NCBI GenBank assembly: GCA_949297775.1 | Contig: CASFTM010000004.1 | Coordinates: 122,852 to 186,851 of the forward strand | Direction of reading: 5' to 3' | Length of the DNA: 64,000 nucleotides | Origin: an uncultured bacterium | GTDB lineage: Bacteria > Elusimicrobiota > Elusimicrobia > Elusimicrobiales > Elusimicrobiaceae | Shown here: piece after piece, positions 60,068 through 64,000 of the stretch | How the letters are laid out: each line of letters begins with the position of its first letter | Numbering within the stretch: position 1 is the stretch's first letter | Notes under the pieces: generated by a model | The model's database searches: none | Told to the model about the DNA's origin: nothing | What the model saw: the letters and a program-made list of their open reading frames with translations, nothing else | Translations under genes and position numbers: made by a program

Positions 60068-60096
60068 TTGCACTTTTATCAAAAAACTGTTATAAT
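60068..60096 (+). promoter_or_regulatory. Promoter of tRNA-Ala
   Basis: TTGCAC (60068-60073) and TATAAT (60091-60096) are 17 nt apart, with a TGT extension before the -10. Confidence 0.85.
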
Positions 60097-60112
60097 ATTT
60101 ATGTAGCAAGAA

Positions 60113-60188
60113 GGGCCTGTAGCTCAGCTGGGAGAGCGCCTGCATGGCATGCAGGAGGTCGCAAGTTCGATCCTTGTCAGGTCCACCA
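60113..60188 (+). tRNA. tRNA-Ala (anticodon GGC)
   Basis: This 76-nt gene has acceptor GGGCCTG/CAGGTCC with a G3-T70 wobble, the AlaRS identity element. The anticodon loop ATGGCAT is closed by CTGC/GCAG. Discriminator A and CCA are encoded. Confidence 0.96.
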
Positions 60189-60199
60189 TTTTTTATTTT

Positions 60200-60224
60200 A
60201 CCCCGCTCAACGCGGGGTTTTTTA
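60200..60224 (+). terminator. Terminator of tRNA-Ala
   Basis: CCCCGC/GCGGGG with a 5-nt loop is followed by TTTTTTATT. Confidence 0.85.
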
Positions 60225-60438
60225 TTGCTTTTTGCCGCTCGCGCCAAATATTTTATCCGCTCCTTTCTTCAAACCCGCCGCCTTCAGCCGCTTCGCTGCA
60301 GCCCGGGCGCGGCAGGATTACCTGGGCAGGGAATCATTTCTCTGGCCACTCCTTTCCGCTTCCGGCCTCTTAGCCTTTATGCCCGCCGGCCCCCGTGCGA
60401 TGCCGGAATAAACCTTCTCCCGCTGGACGGTAATTTCA

Positions 60439-60450
60439 TACAATAGAAAT
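60439..60450 (+). promoter_or_regulatory. Leaderless-type promoter of the GT-C membrane protein gene
   Basis: TACAAT (60439-60444) followed by AGAAAT ends 6 nt before the ATG. The six-base gap is the same as that before nadK. There is no Shine-Dalgarno. Confidence 0.6.
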
Positions 60451-61815
60451 ATGCCTTTTTATAAAGACCGTGTTTTTCAAGGAATTTTCTGTGCGTTAGC
60501 CGCTTTCAAACTGGCGGCTTTTGCGTATTTGTTTTCGGTTCATCCGTTGGGGGAAAATATACTGGCGTTCCCGGACTCGCTGACCTATGTATACCCGGCC
60601 CAAACCTTCCTGCAATATGGACACATGTGGGAAGCTGTATCCATTTCCCCCATGCTGTTAAGAACGCCCGGATATCCCTTCTTTTTGGCCCTTATCCAGC
60701 TGCTTACCGGAAATGCAACGTGGGCCGTGGCGGCGGTACAAAATTTGCTTTCCCTGTTTCTGCTGATCCCCGTTTATTTGACGGCCCGCCTGCTGGCCGG
60801 GTGGAGGGCGGCGCGATGGGCCGCCGGGTTTTGCGCCATAAGCGTTTTATACTTTACGCTCTCGTTTGCGGTACTGACGGAAATCCTGTGTGTATTTCTG
60901 CTGGCGTGGTTTGTTTATTTTACCGTCCGTTTTCTGCAGCAGCCGCGCGGGCGCGAACTGCTGGGTGCGGCTGTATTTTTGGCCGCTGCCGTATATGTGC
61001 GCCCCGCAGCCTATTACTTTATGTTTGCGGCGGCAATTATGCTGGTATGTTTCTGTGCGGGTAAATTAATCCGCTTTCCCGTTTATAAAACGGCCCTATA
61101 TTTTATTCTTCCGCTTTTGGCGTGCATCTTTCCTTGGCATATTCGCAACGCTATACAAACCGGTTTTAGCGGATTTACCAGCGTAGGGGCCTACAACTTG
61201 TATATATGGAACGAAGATTATCTGGCAGACAAGTGGAATATATCCGTTCCGCAGGCACACGACGCATTAGAACAAGCGCTTCCGCCCGGTTTTTCGTCCC
61301 TGCCGCCGGCACAGCAGGTGCGCTTATACAAAGCGATGGCCGCTCCGCTTATAAAAGAAGCTTTTGCTTATAAACTTTCCCACGCACCGCTGTGGGCAAT
61401 GAAAACGTTATTCGGCGCTAATTTTGTGCATTTGTCCCTGTTAACCAACAGCGGCCACGCGAAAGGGAACAACCTGGAAGCCCAGATGTTGAACCACACT
61501 TCCGCCATACACGCCGGTTGGCTGGGAGGATGGAAGGACAAAATCTTGCTGGTCTTGGCGGCGGGGCAAGTATTTATTACTGTTCTGTTGGGAATTTGCG
61601 GCTTTATACTGGCCTGGAAAAGGCAAAAGCCGGCGGCCTTTTGGGGAGCGGTTTATTGCCTGTATTTTTGGGCAATTGGTTCCACTTTTTTTGGGGCATA
61701 TGCGCGTTTCCGTGCGCCGTTTGAGTTTGTACTGTGCATTTTCGCCGGAGTAGCGGCCTCCCGTTTATGGAAGCAAAGGCACCGCTGGAGCAAGTATGCA
61801 CCCCACCTGCGCTGA
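60451..61815 (+). CDS. Polytopic membrane glycosyltransferase-like protein (GT-C, ArnT/PMT type)
   Basis: The 454-residue protein has about ten hydrophobic helices. An early periplasmic loop holds FPDSLTYVYPAQTFLQYG (near 41-58), and LRTPGYPFFLALIQLL (near 71-86) matches the PGYP-type motif common in GT-C enzymes that use polyprenyl-phosphate sugars. YVRPAAYYF follows near 178. These enzymes add sugars or phospho-sugars to lipids or proteins on the outer face of the inner membrane. Substrate is unknown. The gene is monocistronic, leaderless by promoter position and ends at a bidirectional terminator. Confidence 0.75.
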   Translation: MPFYKDRVFQGIFCALAAFKLAAFAYLFSVHPLGENILAFPDSLTYVYPAQTFLQYGHMWEAVSISPMLLRTPGYPFFLALIQLLTGNATWAVAAVQNLLSLFLLIPVYLTARLLAGWRAARWAAGFCAISVLYFTLSFAVLTEILCVFLLAWFVYFTVRFLQQPRGRELLGAAVFLAAAVYVRPAAYYFMFAAAIMLVCFCAGKLIRFPVYKTALYFILPLLACIFPWHIRNAIQTGFSGFTSVGAYNLYIWNEDYLADKWNISVPQAHDALEQALPPGFSSLPPAQQVRLYKAMAAPLIKEAFAYKLSHAPLWAMKTLFGANFVHLSLLTNSGHAKGNNLEAQMLNHTSAIHAGWLGGWKDKILLVLAAGQVFITVLLGICGFILAWKRQKPAAFWGAVYCLYFWAIGSTFFGAYARFRAPFEFVLCIFAGVAASRLWKQRHRWSKYAPHLR

Positions 61816-61819
61816 CACG

Positions 61820-61850
61820 TAAAAACGCCCGCACCAAGCGGGCGTTTTAC
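61820..61850. terminator. Bidirectional terminator
   Basis: AAAACGCCCGC/GCGGGCGTTTT is an 11-bp perfect stem with a 5-nt loop between convergent genes. T or A runs flank both sides. Confidence 0.88.
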
Positions 61851-61858
61851 TTACCTTT

Positions 61859-62596
61859 TTAAAGGCCAAGCGCCAAGCTGTCTATTAGGAAAGAAGGCAG
61901 TTTCTGCTGGAGCATTTTTTCCTGTGTCGGTCGGAAATCATACGGCTGGCGCAAAAAGCGAAACGTTTTGGCTCCCGTATCCCAAATGCCAAAGGAGGCG
62001 TGCGGATTATTATCCCGCGGTTTTCCGACAGAGCCCGGATTGATGACGTAGCGGCATTTATCATTTAAGCGGACGGTGGCGTCTTCTTTTTTGTTTAAAT
62101 AAATCGTGCATGACCGGGAAGACCCCTTCATATAAAAAGGCAAATGGCTGTGTCCGACAAAGCAGACTCTTCCCTGCCATAAATCATAATTAGAATAGAA
62201 CTGGGAACAACTGGAAAAGTATTCTTTAATCGGATCGGCAGGCGTGCCGTGCACCACGGTAAAATCCGTTCCGTGCTCCACTGCCGGCAGAGCAGACAAA
62301 TAGCGGATGGATTTTTCGCTTAACAGTTTTTTGTTGGATTCCAAGGCGGTTTTGGCATCGTAATTAAAAAACGCTTCCAACTCCGGCTGGACGAAAATAG
62401 CATCGTGGTTGCCCAACACGCAGGCAATTAGATTTAAATCGGCAATTTTACGCACGCATTTTTCCGGGTCCGGTCCGTAGCCAATCATATCACCGCAATA
62501 AATAAAATTCTTGATGCCTTCTTTTTTGTAACGGTCCAAACACGCATTCAGCGCTTCCAAGTTGCCGTGCACATCCGAAAATACGCCTATTTTCAT
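61859..62596 (-). CDS. Calcineurin-like metallophosphoesterase (YfcE/MJ0936-like)
   Basis: The 245-residue cytosolic protein has the full metal-binding set: FSDVHGNLEAL (near 6), YCGDMIGYGPDP (near 33), VLGNHDAIF (near 60), VVHGTPADP (near 114) and FVGHSHLPFY (near 146). The VINPGSVGKPRDNNPHAS segment (near 189) is typical of small phosphodiesterases of this family. Its ATG overlaps the smc stop (TAATG). Substrate is unknown; the coupling to smc is positional. Confidence 0.88.
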   Translation of the reverse strand: MKIGVFSDVHGNLEALNACLDRYKKEGIKNFIYCGDMIGYGPDPEKCVRKIADLNLIACVLGNHDAIFVQPELEAFFNYDAKTALESNKKLLSEKSIRYLSALPAVEHGTDFTVVHGTPADPIKEYFSSCSQFYSNYDLWQGRVCFVGHSHLPFYMKGSSRSCTIYLNKKEDATVRLNDKCRYVINPGSVGKPRDNNPHASFGIWDTGAKTFRFLRQPYDFRPTQEKMLQQKLPSFLIDSLALGL

Positions 62597-64000
62597 TAGG
62601 CCTCCGCCAGCGCTTCGATGGCTTCTTTTTGTTTGGTTGCTTCCGGATTGGAACGGTCTTCCAAATTGACAGACATCACTTTGGATACGCCGCTTTCTTC
62701 CATCGTAATTCCGTACAACATCCGCGCCGATTCCATCGTACGTTTATTGTGCGTAACCACGATAAACTGCGTCGTCTTGGAAAATTCTTTAATCAAGTTT
62801 ACATACCGCTCCACATTGGCTTCGTCCAGGGCGGCGTCCGCCTCGTCCATAATACAGAACGGAGAGGGGTTATGCGTAAAGAACGCAAACAGCAGGGACA
62901 TTGCCGTAAGCGTTTTTTCGCCGCCGGACATAGAAGTAATGTTCAGCAGCTTTTTGCCCGGAGGCTGGGCATAAATTTCAATGCCCGTTTCCAGCAGGTT
63001 TTCCGGCTGGGTGAGCACCAAATCGCACTCGCCGCCGCGGAACAGCGTTTGGTAAATATTTTTAAAGTGCATACGCACCTGTTCAAACGTATATTTGAAA
63101 TTTTCCCGCGTGGTTTGATTGATTTTATTAATGGCGGATTTTAAATCTCTTTTTGCGCCTTCCAAGTCCGCAATTTGCGTACGCAGGAAGGTGTTGCGTT
63201 CGGTAAGGGCATCGTATTCTTCCGGGGCGGTCATATTTACGGCGCCCATATTTTCAATACGTTTGCGCATCATTTTCACGCGTTCATAATCCACCGTTTT
63301 GTCGCCATAGTTCATTTGCGCTTCTTCCGGGGTGATGTTCCAGCTTTCAAATAAATTATTCACCACGGTCGTGCGTTGGCGGCGGGCATTGGAAAGGGCA
63401 TTTTCCAAATCGTTCTTTTTAATGGTTAGGTCGGACGATTCCTTTTTGCAAGCATTTAAAGAAGCGGTCTTGTCGCTGTATTCTTTTTTAAGCGTTTCCA
63501 ACTCCTCCCGCATTTTATGTTCATCCACTTCCAATTTAGCCAACGTATCGCGCTCAGCGGACAGTTTGGCTTGCGTCGTTAATTTTTCTTCCGCCAGGTT
63601 TTTTAAACGCAAATTGGAAGAGGCGATTTTTTCATTGCGTTTGCCTTCGCTGTCGGTCAGGCTGTTAAATTCGTACTCCGTGGATTTTAAATCCAGCTCC
63701 ACGTTATTCTTTTTAATTTTTACTTCGTACAGTTTGGCGCTTAATGCGTTAATTTCGCCTTTAATTTTTTCCGCACTTTCCCGCAGCGATGCTTGTTTGG
63801 TTTTAAGTTCTTCGCCTTTGGCGGACGCTTGCGCGTGGTTATTTTTTAATTCTTCCAGCTGGCCTTTGAGCGTTTCCACTTGTTTTTTGCGGCTTTCCAC
63901 CCGCAGCAAAATTTCCTGTTTGCGGGCGGCGGCACGCTTTAAGGTTTCCTCGGCGGCGTTTAATTCGCGCTCTTTGTTGGCACGTTCGTTCTGTACGGAG
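62596..64000 (-). CDS. smc: Chromosome segregation protein SMC, C-terminal part (continues beyond window)
   Basis: The visible 467 codons stay open to base 64000, so the gene starts outside the window; a TTG at 63909 sometimes taken as a start is internal. The first 230 residues are coiled coil. The C-terminal head has the ABC signature MSGGEKTLTAMSLLFAFF and Walker B PFCIMDEADAALDEANVERY, then the D-loop and the VVTHNKRTME switch His. Together with an N-terminal head outside the window it forms the condensin ATPase. The stop overlaps the phosphoesterase start. Confidence 0.93.
   Translation of the reverse strand, partial: SVQNERANKERELNAAEETLKRAAARKQEILLRVESRKKQVETLKGQLEELKNNHAQASAKGEELKTKQASLRESAEKIKGEINALSAKLYEVKIKKNNVELDLKSTEYEFNSLTDSEGKRNEKIASSNLRLKNLAEEKLTTQAKLSAERDTLAKLEVDEHKMREELETLKKEYSDKTASLNACKKESSDLTIKKNDLENALSNARRQRTTVVNNLFESWNITPEEAQMNYGDKTVDYERVKMMRKRIENMGAVNMTAPEEYDALTERNTFLRTQIADLEGAKRDLKSAINKINQTTRENFKYTFEQVRMHFKNIYQTLFRGGECDLVLTQPENLLETGIEIYAQPPGKKLLNITSMSGGEKTLTAMSLLFAFFTHNPSPFCIMDEADAALDEANVERYVNLIKEFSKTTQFIVVTHNKRTMESARMLYGITMEESGVSKVMSVNLEDRSNPEATKQKEAIEALAEA

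Overview
The window is a gene-dense bacterial chromosome segment of roughly 50% G+C. Short operons are packed with start/stop overlaps and separated by GC-rich hairpin terminators. Prepilins with a GFTLIELLVVVLIIGIL leader, an autotransporter-type outer-membrane protein, lipoprotein signals, a Nif-type NifU/NifS pair and ferredoxin-like proteins point to a Gram-negative, probably anaerobic host. The prepilin style is what I would expect of a gut Elusimicrobiota (Elusimicrobium-like) genome. That placement is inference from protein character, not from a marker-gene search.

Layout. 1-5505 (minus): three tandem 5'-nucleotidase-family genes, the first cut by the window edge and lacking metal ligands, then nifU-nifS. 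5615-11310 (plus): nadK-recN, two related small membrane proteins, an envelope protein and a glycerate kinase. 11307-14040 (minus): a prepilin with an unusual promoter, a repeat-rich 587-bp gap, a HAD phosphatase and an alpha/beta hydrolase. The hydrolase ends an operon that runs hpt-ftsH-glmM-pdxJ-glmS-acpS-nnrD from 21758 downward. 21938-28563: a TIKI/ChaN-like protein, a flavodoxin-ferredoxin protein and mutS-mutL. 28731-36232: tRNA-Tyr, a second prepilin, a lipoprotein, alaS, a HAD/membrane/lipid-kinase/nuclease cluster and a Nudix protein. 36317-42118: dnaE followed by two ankyrin-repeat genes, with a duplicated 77-bp dnaE 3' end between them.

42234-50140 is an AT-richer integrative element in a tRNA-Val gene. 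It carries a tyrosine integrase, a ribbon-helix-helix regulator, an excisionase-like protein, a phage-type replication initiator candidate, a non-coding structured region and a single-chain restriction-modification-specificity protein. It is bounded by a 39-bp direct repeat made of the 5' half of the tRNA. Identical 20-bp repeats that look like integrase arm sites lie just inside both ends.

50280-64000: a TPR gene pair with a second TIKI/ChaN-like gene, a PQ-loop-like protein, threonine aldolase, endonuclease IV, a methyltransferase, a large autotransporter, tRNA-Ala, a GT-C type membrane protein, a phosphoesterase and the C-terminal part of SMC.

The most notable signals are: (a) the island's exchange of the 5' half of tRNA-Val, leaving a promoter-bearing tRNA half behind; (b) a dnaE 3'-end duplication whose only differences are synonymous; (c) a prepilin promoter with a 13-nt homopolymer spacer and a perfect 18-bp-arm palindrome around the start codon; (d) several genes whose -10 box ends 6-8 nt before ATG, implying leaderless mRNAs; and (e) enzyme relatives missing catalytic residues.
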